A DNA stretch of 64,000 bases from JAJYUU01 sp963822955 (GCA_963822955.1 CAWGJS010000002.1:868001-932000), one strand, 5' to 3'. Positions 1-9,501 are shown, counted from the stretch's first letter. Notes: generated by a model not told the origin, from the sequence alone. Translations and numbers: made by a program.

Positions 1-228
1 GGTGCCGCCGGGCTCGCCGCAACGGCATTAGCTAGCACTCCGGCGCTTGCGGCCAGCCGCGCGCTCAAGCCCGCGGCATCCACGCCGCACCGGCCTGCCG
101 AGCTGACGGAGCGGCTGAACCGGATCCGGGAGATGACCGACCCGGCTCGGCCGGTTACCGTCACTCACTGGCTAGCCGTCAGCCGCGAGAACCAGCCTGG
201 TAACGGCTCCAGCATGCCGCGCAGCTAG
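1..228 (+). CDS. C-terminal end of an unidentified protein (5' part outside the window)
   Basis: An open frame enters from the left edge and ends at TAG 226-228, giving 75 residues. It begins with an Ala/Leu-rich hydrophobic run of about 18 residues, then a charged stretch (LTERLNRIREM). The hydrophobic run followed by Ala-X-Ala could be the end of a secretion signal, but the start lies outside the window. No family is recognised. It converges on the minus-strand operon that ends at 256. Confidence 0.35.
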   Translation, partial: GAAGLAATALASTPALAASRALKPAASTPHRPAELTERLNRIREMTDPARPVTVTHWLAVSRENQPGNGSSMPRS

Positions 229-255
229 GCAACCGTCGCCATGCGACGGAAGGCG

Positions 256-1428
256 CTAGCCGCGGATCGCCACACCGGTGGCCGGGTCAAAGAAGTGCAG
301 CCTGGTCGTCTCAACGTAGACGCGAGCGTTCTGGCCTTCGGCCAGGGTCGTCTGCGGGTCCATCCGGGCGACCAGCGTGGCCAGCGAGGTGACGTCCTGC
401 GCGGCTCCGTCCGCGTGGTGCGCGACTGCGCCGATCCCGCAGTGAATCTGCACGTCGGAGCCGAGCTCTTCACGAAGCCGGACGGGCAGCTCGATGACAG
501 AGGCGGAATCGGCATCGCGCATCAGCGCCGCATCTGACAGGTGCTCCGGCCGGATGCCGAGAACGATGTCCCGGCCGAGGTACTGTTCGAGCGCAGTGCG
601 CTCTGCCATGACCTGCGCCGGGATGACCAGGCGATGATTGCCGAACACTACGTGCGGGCCGGCTGAGCCATCCGGGCCTCGCTCCAGCCTCGCGTCAATC
701 AGGTTCATCGGCGGCGATCCGATAAATCCGGCCACGAACAAGTTGGCCGGGCTCCGGTACATCTCCTGCGGCGACGCGACCTGCTGCAGGACACCCTGGT
801 TGAGGACCGCGACGCGGCTACCCAGCGTCATCGCCTCGGTCTGGTCATGGGTGACATAGATGGTTGTAGTACCGAGCGAGCGCTGCAGCTGGGCGATCTC
901 GGCCCGCATCTGCACGCGAAGCTTGGCGTCAAGGTTGGACAGCGGTTCGTCCATCAGGAATGCCCGCGGCTGGCGCACGATAGCCCGGCCCATCGCGACC
1001 CGCTGCCGCTGCCCGCCCGAGAGCTGCCGCGGCTTGCGCTCCAGCAGGGATTCGAGCTCAAGTATGCGCGCAGCCTCGGTCACCCGCTTCTTCATTTCGG
1101 CCTTCGGCACCGACCTGCGGTACTTCAGGCTGAACGCCATGTTGTCGAAGACCGACAGGTGCGGATAGAGGGCGTAGCCCTGGAAGACCATGGCGATATC
1201 GCGATGGCGCGGCTCTACGTCGTTGACCGGACGGCCGTCGATGAAAATGGTGCCGGAGCTGACCTCTTCCAGCCCGGCGACCATGCGCAGCGCTGTCGTC
1301 TTCCCGCAGCCAGAGGGACCAACGAGGACGAGCAATTCACCGTCGGAGACCTCCAGGTCTAGCGACCTGACGGCGGTCGTCCCTCCGGGGAACTGCTTTG
1401 AGACCGCGTCGAGCACGATCTTGGACAT
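256..1428 (-). CDS. Carbohydrate ABC transporter ATPase (MalK/UgpC/MsiK type)
   Basis: This 390-residue cytoplasmic ATPase should energise the sugar importer encoded just upstream. Visible motifs are Walker A GPSGCGKTT (about residues 37-45), signature LSGGQRQRVAMGRA, Walker B FLMDEPLSNLDAK and the switch His in YVTHDQTEA. A C-terminal TOBE-like extension of about 150 residues is typical of MalK/UgpC. ATG 1428 is preceded by GGAG. The gene is last in the minus-strand operon, 10 nt after the lactonase gene. Many actinomycetes share one multi-sugar ATPase (MsiK), so this one may serve other importers too; that is inference. Confidence 0.93.
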   Translation of the reverse strand: MSKIVLDAVSKQFPGGTTAVRSLDLEVSDGELLVLVGPSGCGKTTALRMVAGLEEVSSGTIFIDGRPVNDVEPRHRDIAMVFQGYALYPHLSVFDNMAFSLKYRRSVPKAEMKKRVTEAARILELESLLERKPRQLSGGQRQRVAMGRAIVRQPRAFLMDEPLSNLDAKLRVQMRAEIAQLQRSLGTTTIYVTHDQTEAMTLGSRVAVLNQGVLQQVASPQEMYRSPANLFVAGFIGSPPMNLIDARLERGPDGSAGPHVVFGNHRLVIPAQVMAERTALEQYLGRDIVLGIRPEHLSDAALMRDADSASVIELPVRLREELGSDVQIHCGIGAVAHHADGAAQDVTSLATLVARMDPQTTLAEGQNARVYVETTRLHFFDPATGVAIRG

Positions 1429-1438
1429 GTCCTTGCTC

Positions 1439-2338
1439 CTATCCGGCGTAACAAGCCATTGCCAGCCCTCGCGCGCCCGGCTTGGCTCGCAGCAGATGAC
1501 CAGCTAGCGGTTCGGTAGCGCGCAGTTCAGCCCGCATCCCTTCCCAGGCCGTGGTGACATACAGCTCATCCAGGTCCGGTCCGCCGAAGCCCGGGCAGGT
1601 CGGGCGGCTGACTGGCACCGGAAAGCGCCCCAGCATCTCGCCGTGCGGCGAGTACCGCCGCACGCAGCCGCCGTCCCACATGGCGATCCACAGGCACCCG
1701 TCGGCGTCAACCACCAGGCCGTCCGCTAGTCCCTCGCCCGGTTCGAAGGTGATCAGATCGCGCTCGTCGCTGAGCTCGCCGGTCCGCAAGTCGAAGCTGA
1801 ATGCGCGCACCCGGGACTGCGCCTCCCCGGAGTCGGTGTAGTAGAAGACAGTGGCATCCGGACTCCAGCCGAGCCCGTTCGACTCCGTGACGCCGCTGAA
1901 GACCTCGGTCACCGAGCCGTCCGGATCGAGCCGGTAGAGCGAGCCGGTCCCGGCCTGACCGTCGGTGGCACTGGTACCCGCCCAGAACCGGCCGGCCGGA
2001 TCGCAGGCGCCATCGTTGAACCGCACGCTGCCCGGCATGCCGGGCGGCTTGATCGGCGGGCGCGCCGTGCCATCTGCATCGATCAGCCGGAATCCGTCAG
2101 CGGCGGCAAGAACATAGCCGCCCCCAGCCCGCGGGGCGGCAGCACCGACCGAAACCCCGGCCCGGGCGAGGACCCTGTCATCTGCTGCCGTGCCCCCAGC
2201 CCCGAAGCTGAGCTGATGAAGCTCCCCGACGTTGATGTCGACCCAGATCAGGCAGCTTGTGTTCGGGTTCCAGACCGGCCGCTCGCCCAGCTCGGCGCCA
2301 GCCGCGACCGCAACCTCCCAGCTCAGTTCCGCGGCCAT
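1439..2338 (-). CDS. SMP-30/gluconolactonase/LRE family sugar lactonase
   Basis: The protein of about 299 residues matches the six-bladed SMP-30 lactonase family, which opens aldonolactones to aldonic acids using a divalent metal. Expected ligand regions are present: ELGERPVWNP near the N-terminus (Glu), RFNDGACDPAGRFWAGT (Asn/Asp), ESNGLGWSPD and DGLVVDADGCLWIAMW (Asp). ATG 2338 overlaps the TGA of the upstream permease; a GTG at 2341 is an alternative. In an operon with an IlvD/Edd dehydratase, the likely role is hydrolysis of the lactone made by a sugar dehydrogenase. The sugar itself cannot be read from the sequence. Confidence 0.85.
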   Translation of the reverse strand: MAAELSWEVAVAAGAELGERPVWNPNTSCLIWVDINVGELHQLSFGAGGTAADDRVLARAGVSVGAAAPRAGGGYVLAAADGFRLIDADGTARPPIKPPGMPGSVRFNDGACDPAGRFWAGTSATDGQAGTGSLYRLDPDGSVTEVFSGVTESNGLGWSPDATVFYYTDSGEAQSRVRAFSFDLRTGELSDERDLITFEPGEGLADGLVVDADGCLWIAMWDGGCVRRYSPHGEMLGRFPVPVSRPTCPGFGGPDLDELYVTTAWEGMRAELRATEPLAGHLLRAKPGARGLAMACYAG

Positions 2339-3297
2339 CACTTGCCCATGCCCAGAGTCAGGCCCCTGATCAGGTACCGCTGGAAGATCAGGTAGACGAT
2401 GATCGCCGGGATCGCGCTGACCAGCGAGCCAGCCATCAGCGGCGGGATGCCAGTCGTCCGGCCGGACGACAGCACAGCAAGGCCGACGGTGATCGTCCGG
2501 TCATTGGTCGGCAGGAACAGGTAGCCGACGAGCAGGTCATCCCAGATCTGGATGAACTGCAGCACCGTCACGGTCGCGATGGCGGGCAGCGACAGCGGCA
2601 GCGCGATCCTCAGGAACGTCCGCTCGTAGCTGAGGCCGTCCATTACGGCAGCCTCGATCAGCTCGTCGGAGATGCCGCGGTAATACGTCGCCATCAGGAA
2701 CGTGGCGAACGGCGCTCCCAGCGCCGCGTAAACCAGAACAGCGCCGGTGTAGCTGCTCATCAGGTTGAACTTCGCCAGGTTCACGTACTCCGGGATGATG
2801 ATCGACTGAAGCGGCACCATCATCGCCGCGATGATCAGCAGGAAGACCAGCCCGCTCCCCCGGTACCGGAGCTTGGCGAACGCGAAGCCTGCAGTCGTCG
2901 CCACGATCAGGATGATCAAGATCGCCGCGACGCAGACGACCGTCGAGCTGACCAGTTCGTGAACCACCGGCAGGATCTGGAACAGCTGGGTCCAGCCCGC
3001 CAGCGAATGGCCGCTCTGCAGGTCGAACTGTGACTGGTTACGGAACGAGTTATCGCCCATGTACCAGAACGGGTAGAACATCACGACCGCGACCACGACC
3101 ATGGCGGTGAAGATGACGGTAGCGGTCAGCCGGCGGCGGAACCGGGCTGACTGCCACCGGCTGGCGGGCGCGGCCGGCGCCGCGGGCGCGCTGGGCGCAC
3201 CGGCCGCGCCCGGCGCTTCCTGCGCGCTGGGCGGGCTGATCGCACCCGCCGCACTCTGCGCGCTGGTCGCCGCGGCCTCGGGTGTGGACGCAGTCAC
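2338..3297 (-). CDS. Carbohydrate ABC transporter permease, MalG type
   Basis: This inner-membrane permease (319 residues) has about six hydrophobic segments and the ATPase-contacting EAA loop EAAVMDGLSYERTFLRIALP. The cytoplasmic N-terminus is unusual: about 50 residues rich in Ala and Pro. The start is GTG 3297, because a GGGGAGGG ribosome site lies 8-10 nt upstream and the MalF-type gene stops at 3303. The frame stays open further upstream but then overlaps the neighbour. It pairs with the next gene to form the channel of the importer. Confidence 0.9.
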   Translation of the reverse strand: MTASTPEAAATSAQSAAGAISPPSAQEAPGAAGAPSAPAAPAAPASRWQSARFRRRLTATVIFTAMVVVAVVMFYPFWYMGDNSFRNQSQFDLQSGHSLAGWTQLFQILPVVHELVSSTVVCVAAILIILIVATTAGFAFAKLRYRGSGLVFLLIIAAMMVPLQSIIIPEYVNLAKFNLMSSYTGAVLVYAALGAPFATFLMATYYRGISDELIEAAVMDGLSYERTFLRIALPLSLPAIATVTVLQFIQIWDDLLVGYLFLPTNDRTITVGLAVLSSGRTTGIPPLMAGSLVSAIPAIIVYLIFQRYLIRGLTLGMGK

Positions 3298-3302
3298 TGC
3301 TG

Positions 3303-4223
3303 TCAGCCCTCCCCGTCCTCGGTCCTGATCAGCCGGAGCTGGCCGATCCCGACGATGATCATGATGACGAAGAGGATGACGCCGTACAGGGCGCCGGTTC
3401 CGAACTGCCCCTGAGCGAAGCCTGCCTGGTAGACGAAGAACTCCAGCGTGGTCGTGCCGAGTCCCGGCCCGCCGCCGGTCATCACGAAGATCAGGCTGAA
3501 CAGCGCAGAGAACGCGCTGATGACTGTGATCACGAACGAGAACTGGATGAACCTGGTCAGCAGCGGCAGCGTCACCCGGTAGAAGATCTGCCACCGGCTG
3601 AGGCCGTCGACGCGCGCCGCCTCGATCAGCGTCGGATCGAGCGTTGCCATGCCGGTCAAAAAGATGATCGTGTTCGTCCCGATCATCGACCAGATGAACG
3701 TGATGGCAAGTGCCGCGAGCGCGCTGTACTCGGACGCCAGGAAGTCAGTGTGAATCGAGCCGAGGCCGACATCGGCGAGCAGCTGGTTGAGTATGCCCTT
3801 GTCCGCGAAGAACTGGAGTGCCACCATCCCGATGACCACCCAGGAGATCGCGGTGGGCAGGAAGTAAACAGAGCGGAAGAATCGCCAGCCCCGCACGTGC
3901 TCGTGCAGCAGCGCCGCGATGATCAGCGGAATGCCGATGGCGAACGGAACGGCCAGCAGCAGCAGGGCATTGTTCTCCAGCACCCGGCGCACGATCGGAT
4001 CCCCGAACGCGGAGGCATACGCGCTCGGCCCGATCCACACCGGCGCCGAGTATCCGTCCCAGGTCGTCATCGAGTAGCGGACTGCCTGCACGATGGGGGT
4101 CCACAGTAGCGCCGCGACGAGCACGATCGCGGGAACTGACAGCAGCATGCCCGCCAGCCGGCGCCGGCGGGCCAGCCGGCCGCGCCGGGGGCGCCGGACC
4201 GGCAGGTCTGCGGTGAGATTCAC
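3303..4223 (-). CDS. Carbohydrate ABC transporter permease, MalF type
   Basis: The 306-residue membrane protein has about six transmembrane segments and the EAA motif EAARVDGLSRWQIFYRVTLPLL in the usual place before the last segments. An Arg-rich N-terminus (RRPRRGRLARRRR) fits the positive-inside rule. Start GTG 4223 follows AGGAG by 7 nt. It lies between the binding-protein gene and the MalG-type gene in the standard order of CUT1 sugar importers. Confidence 0.92.
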   Translation of the reverse strand: MNLTADLPVRRPRRGRLARRRRLAGMLLSVPAIVLVAALLWTPIVQAVRYSMTTWDGYSAPVWIGPSAYASAFGDPIVRRVLENNALLLLAVPFAIGIPLIIAALLHEHVRGWRFFRSVYFLPTAISWVVIGMVALQFFADKGILNQLLADVGLGSIHTDFLASEYSALAALAITFIWSMIGTNTIIFLTGMATLDPTLIEAARVDGLSRWQIFYRVTLPLLTRFIQFSFVITVISAFSALFSLIFVMTGGGPGLGTTTLEFFVYQAGFAQGQFGTGALYGVILFVIMIIVGIGQLRLIRTEDGEG

Positions 4224-4318
4224 GAGCAGGCTCCTGGGGGTGAGCGAGCGGGACGCGCAGGCTGGCAGCGGGCGCGCCCCGCTCCTGACTAACCAGATCG
4301 TGGGACGGGAACGGGCTC

Positions 4319-5623
4319 TTACGGGAACGTGTTGCCCCGCTGGCTCGCGGGCAACTGCTGCAGTGTGGTCTGAAGCGCCTGCTGCGCCTTGGTGATCGAC
4401 TCGCTACCGCCGAGCACCGACGGCAGGAACTTCGACCCGATGTTCACGACGTTGCCTTGCACCACGTTGTCCAGCATGGGGTAAACAGTCATGCCGTCCT
4501 GACTGACAAAGTTCAGCATCTCCTGGTTCACCGGGTTGCTGGTCGAGGTTCCGACGATCGCCGGGATGAGGCCAGCGTTGTTGATAATCGAGGCAGCCTG
4601 CGTGGTCGTCATGAAGGTCAGGAACTCGGCTGCCTGCTGCTTATGCGGCGAGTAGCTCGTCATCGACAGTCCGTCCCCGGCGAAATCGACGACGCCCTTG
4701 ATCGGCGTGTCGGAGAACGGCGGGACGAACGCGGCGACATTGCTGCCGAGCGCGCCGGTGAACTTCGCGGTGTCCCAGGTGCCGTCGACCATCATGGCAG
4801 CCTTGCCGGACTCGAACTGACCGAGGTTGTTGGTGTTGGTCACGACGTCCGAATTGGTGCAGCCGGAGCTGTGCAGCTTGTTCCAGTTCGTGAGCTGAGC
4901 CGTGATCGTCGGCGAAGTCCACGGGATCGAGCCGCTGTACAGGCCCTGCCACTGCGAAACCGGGTACGCGCCGATCATCATGTAGCTCATGTCGTACCAG
5001 GGATAGAACGTCGCGCCGAGCGGCTGGCCGCCGTTGCCGTACACGATCGGGGTGTAGCCGGCCTTCTTGAGCTTCGTGCACGCGGCGTAGAGCTGCGACC
5101 AGTCGGTCGGCACCGAAGTCACGCCGGCCTTCGCGAAGTCAGCCTTGTTGTAGAAGCCGATGTAGAACTGGTTCTCCAGCGGGATTACGTACGGCCCGTT
5201 AGCCGCATTGAAGCCGTTGGAGGTCCACTTCAGGGCGTTCGGGTCAACTCGAGCGAGGGCGGAGGCCGGCACCAGTCCCTTCAGGTTCTGCAGGAAGCCC
5301 TTGTACTGGAGGGTGAACAGGCCGGTCCACATCACCGCGAGGTCCGGGCCGTTGTGTGAGATCGCCTTTGCCTGGAGCAACGCGAAATAGTTGCTAGCCG
5401 GCTGGCTGACCACATTGACGGTGATATTCGGGTGCAGCCTGTGAAATGCCTTGGCCAGGTTGACCAGGGCGGTCGCGTTCTGCTCGGTGCCATAGTTGTG
5501 CCAGATCGTCAGCGTTACCGGCGCGTTGCCGCTGCTGCCGCCGCTTCCGCTCCCAGAGCTGCCGCAACCAGCGGCGAGCAGCGCCGCGGCAGCTGCTGCT
5601 GCCGCAATCTTCCATCGCCTCAC
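4319..5623 (-). CDS. Extracellular sugar-binding lipoprotein
   Basis: This is the substrate-binding component of the importer (434 residues). The N-terminus RRWKI is followed by an Ala-rich hydrophobic core and the lipobox LLAAGC, then a Gly/Ser linker, so it should be a lipoprotein anchored outside the membrane. The rest resembles solute-binding protein family 1 (for example TIWHNYGTEQN and AAMMVDGTWDTA). Start GTG 5623 is set by GGAGGAG about 8 nt upstream; the open frame continues upstream only because GC-rich DNA lacks stops. Its Trp/Asn/Gln-rich pocket regions fit a carbohydrate, but the ligand is unknown. Confidence 0.92.
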   Translation of the reverse strand: MRRWKIAAAAAAAALLAAGCGSSGSGSGGSSGNAPVTLTIWHNYGTEQNATALVNLAKAFHRLHPNITVNVVSQPASNYFALLQAKAISHNGPDLAVMWTGLFTLQYKGFLQNLKGLVPASALARVDPNALKWTSNGFNAANGPYVIPLENQFYIGFYNKADFAKAGVTSVPTDWSQLYAACTKLKKAGYTPIVYGNGGQPLGATFYPWYDMSYMMIGAYPVSQWQGLYSGSIPWTSPTITAQLTNWNKLHSSGCTNSDVVTNTNNLGQFESGKAAMMVDGTWDTAKFTGALGSNVAAFVPPFSDTPIKGVVDFAGDGLSMTSYSPHKQQAAEFLTFMTTTQAASIINNAGLIPAIVGTSTSNPVNQEMLNFVSQDGMTVYPMLDNVVQGNVVNIGSKFLPSVLGGSESITKAQQALQTTLQQLPASQRGNTFP

Positions 5624-5654
5624 GGCTCTCTCCTCCTTCTGCTGCGGACCGTTC

Positions 5655-7385
5655 TCATGAGCGGCCCACTGTCGGTTCCACAAAGGTCCGGTGCGCTTCG
5701 GTCGGTGCCCGGAGGAAGTCCAGATCGCAGCCATCCGGCGCCTGCAGCACGTGCGCCGCGTACAGAGCCGGCCAGCCGCGCAGGTGCTGAGCTGGCGGAG
5801 GCGTCCAGGCGGCCCGGCGTCGCTCCATCTCGTCAGCGCTGATCTCGAGCTCGATCGTCCCGGCTGGCACATCCAGCGCGATGACATCGCCATCGCGAAC
5901 CAGCGCCAGCGGGCCTCCGGCTGCGCCCTCAGGTGCGACGTGCAGCACCACGGTCCCGAAGCTGGTGCCGCTCATCCGCGAATCGGTGACCCGTACCATG
6001 TCGGTCACGCCGGCTCTGACCAGCCGGGCCGGGATAGGGATCATGCCCCACTCCGGCATGCCGGGGACGCCGACCGGACCGCACCCGGCGAGCACGAGGA
6101 CGCTCTCCGGGGTGACCGGCAGCGCCGGATCATCGATCCGGGCCAGCATGTCCTCATAGCTGCGGAAGACCACCGCAGGCCCGCGATGGCGCAGCAATTC
6201 GGGCGTCGCCGCGGACGTCTTGATCACTGCGCCGTCGGGGGCCAGCGAGCCGCGCACGACGCCGAACGCGCCGCCTTCGCGCAGCGGCGCGCTGGCCGGC
6301 CGGATGGCACCGGTCGCGGGAGCGGCGTCGCCGGCTAGCTCACCGATGCTGCGTCCGCTGACGGTCAGCGCGCTGGTGCGCAGCTGGCCGGCCAGCTCGC
6401 GCAGCAGCGTCGGAACGCCGCCCGCCTTGTCGAAGTCCGGCATCAGGCCGGATCCGGACGGCTCGATGTCAGCCAGCACCGGCACCGTGGCCCCGAGTCG
6501 GCTGATGTCCTCCAGCGGGAACGGCACGCCGGCGCGGCCCGCCATCGCCGCTAGGTGGATGACCGCGTTGGTCGAGCCGCCGATCGCGTGCAGCGCGATG
6601 ATCGCGTTCGCGAACGAGTCCGCGGTGAGGATGGACTGCGGGCGCAGGTCAGCAAGCACCGCGCTGACCGCCAGCCGTCCGGCGGCCCGCGCCGCCACAA
6701 GACCACGTTTCTCGCCGGAGGGGATCGAGGCAGCGCCGGGAACCATCAGCCCGAGCACCTCGGCCAGGACGGCCATCGTCGATGCGGTGCCCATCGTGTT
6801 GCAGGCGCCGCGGCCGCAGCTCAGGCAGCGCTCGAACTCCGCCCAGTCCGCATCGTCGAGCCGCCCGGCCCGGCGCTCGTCCCACATCCGCCACAGGGCA
6901 GTACCGGTGCCCACCGGCCTTCCGCGGAACTGCACCACCGGCCGGGAGCCGCCGGTGACCAGCACCGTGGGGATGTTCGCGCTGATCGCCCCCATCAGCG
7001 CGCCAGGCACGCTCTTGTCGCAGTTCGCCAGTACGACCAGCCCGTCCAGCGGGTTGGCCCGGACCATCTCCTCGATCTCGATCGCGAGCAAGTTGCGGTA
7101 CAGCATCGCGCTCGGCTTCATGAGGTCCTCGCCGAGCGAGATCGTGCCGAACTCCGCGCCGATGCCGCCGGCCTCCTCGATGCCGGTCTTGACCTCGACG
7201 GCGAGGTCGCGCAGCGGCAGGTTGCACGGGTTCAGGTCGCTGACCGAATTCGCGATGCCGATCACCGGACGGTCCGCGGAACCGCCAATGGCCAGGCCCG
7301 CGCTTCTGAGCGCGACCCGGTGTTCGAGCGCGACCTCGTCGTCGCCGGCGAGCCAGGTCTGGCTGCGCAGGCGCGGCCCGGTCAC
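5655..7385 (-). CDS. IlvD/Edd family dehydratase, probably a sugar-acid dehydratase
   Basis: The 576-residue protein belongs to the dihydroxy-acid/6-phosphogluconate dehydratase family, which removes water from aldonates to give 2-keto-3-deoxy acids using an Fe-S cluster. The three cluster cysteines are visible: SDLNPCNL (Cys54), NCDKSVPG (Cys122) and CGRGACNTMG (about Cys195). GTG 7385 overlaps the preceding stop (GTGA), implying coupled translation. Being in a sugar importer operon with a lactonase, it is more likely an aldonate dehydratase than the valine/isoleucine enzyme. Which aldonate is used is not shown. Confidence 0.88.
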   Translation of the reverse strand: MTGPRLRSQTWLAGDDEVALEHRVALRSAGLAIGGSADRPVIGIANSVSDLNPCNLPLRDLAVEVKTGIEEAGGIGAEFGTISLGEDLMKPSAMLYRNLLAIEIEEMVRANPLDGLVVLANCDKSVPGALMGAISANIPTVLVTGGSRPVVQFRGRPVGTGTALWRMWDERRAGRLDDADWAEFERCLSCGRGACNTMGTASTMAVLAEVLGLMVPGAASIPSGEKRGLVAARAAGRLAVSAVLADLRPQSILTADSFANAIIALHAIGGSTNAVIHLAAMAGRAGVPFPLEDISRLGATVPVLADIEPSGSGLMPDFDKAGGVPTLLRELAGQLRTSALTVSGRSIGELAGDAAPATGAIRPASAPLREGGAFGVVRGSLAPDGAVIKTSAATPELLRHRGPAVVFRSYEDMLARIDDPALPVTPESVLVLAGCGPVGVPGMPEWGMIPIPARLVRAGVTDMVRVTDSRMSGTSFGTVVLHVAPEGAAGGPLALVRDGDVIALDVPAGTIELEISADEMERRRAAWTPPPAQHLRGWPALYAAHVLQAPDGCDLDFLRAPTEAHRTFVEPTVGRS

Positions 7386-8335
7386 CGGGCTGGCTCCGGG
7401 ATCCCGAGCCCCGGCGCGGACGGGGCGGACTGAGTCAGCTTGAGCTCGCTGCGGGCAATCCATTCCATCGCGACCTGGGTGCGGCGGACCTTCTCGCGCG
7501 CGATCGCAACGGCGTCCGCCGTCAGGTGCAGACCGCTGGGGTAGAGCGGCCGGGAGTTGCGCAACCCGAACTTGAGGTACATCGGGGCGGCTATCTCGAT
7601 CAGGTCCGCCGCTTCGTGACCACGGACGACACCGCCCATCGCGTCGGGCGTCTCGACATAGAGATCGATCGGCAGCGTCGTGACCGCGCGCATCTCGGCT
7701 AGCTGGCCGATAGTCAGGTCTGACGGCACGTTGACCGTGGAGGCGCCAAGGCCCTCCAGCACCCGGAAAGCCAGCGGATTGGACGGCGCGAGCACGGCCG
7801 ACACTTTCCAGACGATCGATGCGGGCAGCTGGCCGCCTCGCTGCATTTCGCTGACGAGCTGCAGCAATCCCAGGTCGGCGACGAGGAAGCCGCGGATCCC
7901 CTGCTCGGCAGCTCGCAGGATGTCCTCGACCGCGTACCGGAGCTGCCGGGTGCCGCGGAGCCGGCCAGCGAATACCCCGCCGTCCGCGGACGCGGCGGCG
8001 CGGCCGATGTCCCACTCCTCGCGCGGGCCGACGAACAGCGAGACCTCGATGCCGTTGTCGGCCGCGATCCGGGCCATCTCCGCCAGCTCTGCTTCAGAGT
8101 GCAGCATGGCGCCGCTGCCCTGGGACACGCGGTTGACAGTGACACCGCGCGCCGCCGCCTCGTCGACGATCGCGCGCAGCACGTCGGGACCCTCGCAGCT
8201 CGGGATCTCGATCCGGAAGTGAGCTCCGTCGGCAAACCGCGCCTGGCTCGGGGACGCTGCCGGCTCGACGGTCAGCCCGCGCGCGGCCAGTACGTCGGCG
8301 CCGGTGAGTCCAAGAGCCTGTAGTGCATCGGTCAC
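7382..8335 (-). CDS. U32-peptidase-like TIM-barrel protein of unknown function
   Basis: The 317-residue protein resembles actinobacterial proteins annotated as U32 family peptidases: RIEIPSCEGPDVL near residue 45, a SQGSG segment, VSLFVGPREEW, and LYVETPDAMGG and KFGLRNSRPLYPSG late in the chain. The pattern of alternating strands and helices suggests a TIM barrel. There is no signal peptide. GTG 8335 overlaps the upstream stop and follows GGAGG. Its fixed place between an M24-like gene and an aldonate dehydratase makes proteolysis doubtful; a lyase or aldolase-like step on a sugar acid is possible, but that is inference. Confidence 0.6.
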   Translation of the reverse strand: MTDALQALGLTGADVLAARGLTVEPAASPSQARFADGAHFRIEIPSCEGPDVLRAIVDEAAARGVTVNRVSQGSGAMLHSEAELAEMARIAADNGIEVSLFVGPREEWDIGRAAASADGGVFAGRLRGTRQLRYAVEDILRAAEQGIRGFLVADLGLLQLVSEMQRGGQLPASIVWKVSAVLAPSNPLAFRVLEGLGASTVNVPSDLTIGQLAEMRAVTTLPIDLYVETPDAMGGVVRGHEAADLIEIAAPMYLKFGLRNSRPLYPSGLHLTADAVAIAREKVRRTQVAMEWIARSELKLTQSAPSAPGLGIPEPAR

Positions 8336-9501
8336 GTGCCAACCTCCAGTACAGCGGGGCGCGGCGGCCGCCGGCCATCGTGGGGTTCGCTTGGCCAGCC
8401 TGGCGCGCATGTCACTCGCTGGAGCTGGCTCTCGGTCACGAGGTAGGTGTCTTCCGCCTTGGCGCCGCCAGGCAGGCTCGGATTCCAGGCGATCGCGTGC
8501 CCGGTCGCGATCGGCTCGCGGTACCAGCGAGAGCCGGCCTGGTCCGGGGCAATCTCGAACTCGCGCTGGGCGAAGCCGATGGGGCCGCCCTGGTAATGGC
8601 CGGCCCAGCCGCCGGGCGCACCGGCGCCGGCGTAGCCCGCATCGAGTGCGGCGAGCGCGGTGCCGTAGGTTCCGCCGGGCTGACTAGCCGACAGGACTGC
8701 ATCTTCGATGGCCAGTACGCGGCGCCGCATGGCGGCATAGGAATCGTCGAGTGCTGCCGAGGTCGCGAACCGGGTGGCCGCCACGTGCAGGCCCCCGCGC
8801 CTTGCCACGACAACTGCCATGACGAGGCGGGACACCGGTGCGCCAACAGCCATCGGGTGGCGGTAACGCTCCAGCCGGTCATCCCCGCCGACGATCAGCA
8901 CCGGGGTGTCCGCGCCGACCGCCTCCAGCGCAGCCGCGCACCGCGACTGGATGTCCAGGTCACGCTCACCCGGCCGCCAGCCGATGAGGGCGGACTGCAA
9001 CGCGGTGGCAGCGTCCTGCCCGAGGTCGGCAAGGTCCTCCTGCTCGGGAGCAGACAGCGCGAGCCGCAGCGCGATGAGGTCGCCGCTTGCATCCATGCCG
9101 AAGGCGGGATGACCGTCTGCGGCGATCCGGCTGGCCGGGGCGCCCGCGAGCTGTTCCGCTGCCCGCACGAACGCATCGGGCTCGTGCCAGGGCACCGTGG
9201 CGAGCTCGGCGAATCCATGTTCACCCGGGCCGTACTCAGCACCGATACGGTCCGCCTCAACGCACGTGGTGATGAGCGCGCAACCGGACGCGGTGAAAAC
9301 AGCCCAGACCAGATCGACGGCAGCAGTGCGGTCGACGGGCGCGGACACGCCACCGCAGGCCCATGCAACCGCGGCGGGCCCGGTCAGCACCAGAGCCGAC
9401 GCTCGCGCGGAGGCGCCTGCGGCCAGCCAGGCGTTGATGCGCTGCGCGGCAGCCTGAGCGCGTGCCACGCTGCGTATCTTTTGTTCGGCTGTACCGAACA
9501 T
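8332..9501 (-). CDS. M24 (creatinase/prolidase-like) protein lacking the Asp metal ligands
   Basis: The C-terminal half has the pita-bread features of family M24: GHYQGGPIGFAQREFEI (His ligand region) and AWNPSLPGGAKAEDTYLV (Glu ligand region). The usual pair of Asp ligands is not seen where expected (VVVARRGGLHVAATRF instead), so it may not be a metallopeptidase. ATG 9501 is chosen because TATATC lies 8 nt upstream, which would give a nearly leaderless mRNA; GTG 9468 is the alternative and would place the 9482-9500 palindrome outside the coding region. It is the first gene of the minus-strand sugar operon. Confidence 0.6.
   Translation of the reverse strand: MFGTAEQKIRSVARAQAAAQRINAWLAAGASARASALVLTGPAAVAWACGGVSAPVDRTAAVDLVWAVFTASGCALITTCVEADRIGAEYGPGEHGFAELATVPWHEPDAFVRAAEQLAGAPASRIAADGHPAFGMDASGDLIALRLALSAPEQEDLADLGQDAATALQSALIGWRPGERDLDIQSRCAAALEAVGADTPVLIVGGDDRLERYRHPMAVGAPVSRLVMAVVVARRGGLHVAATRFATSAALDDSYAAMRRRVLAIEDAVLSASQPGGTYGTALAALDAGYAGAGAPGGWAGHYQGGPIGFAQREFEIAPDQAGSRWYREPIATGHAIAWNPSLPGGAKAEDTYLVTESQLQRVTCAPGWPSEPHDGRRPPRPAVLEVGT
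9482..9500. promoter_or_regulatory. Operator palindrome 1, probably for the adjacent IclR regulator
   Basis: TGTTCGGCTGTACCGAACA is an inverted repeat with perfect 7-bp arms and a 5-bp centre. It lies at the start of the minus-strand sugar operon. A near copy (17 of 19 positions) is at 9584-9602. A further short dyad, GTGATATAGAATCAC, is at 9508-9522. Confidence 0.75.

Noticed and set aside
5624..5893. Upstream extension of the binding lipoprotein
   Set aside because: The lipoprotein signal starts at GTG 5623 with a strong ribosome site; the extension would destroy the signal peptide and overlaps the dehydratase gene.
7386..8015. N-terminal extension of the IlvD/Edd dehydratase
   Set aside because: The extension is the U32-like gene read in another frame; GTG 7385 with GTGA overlap is the natural start.
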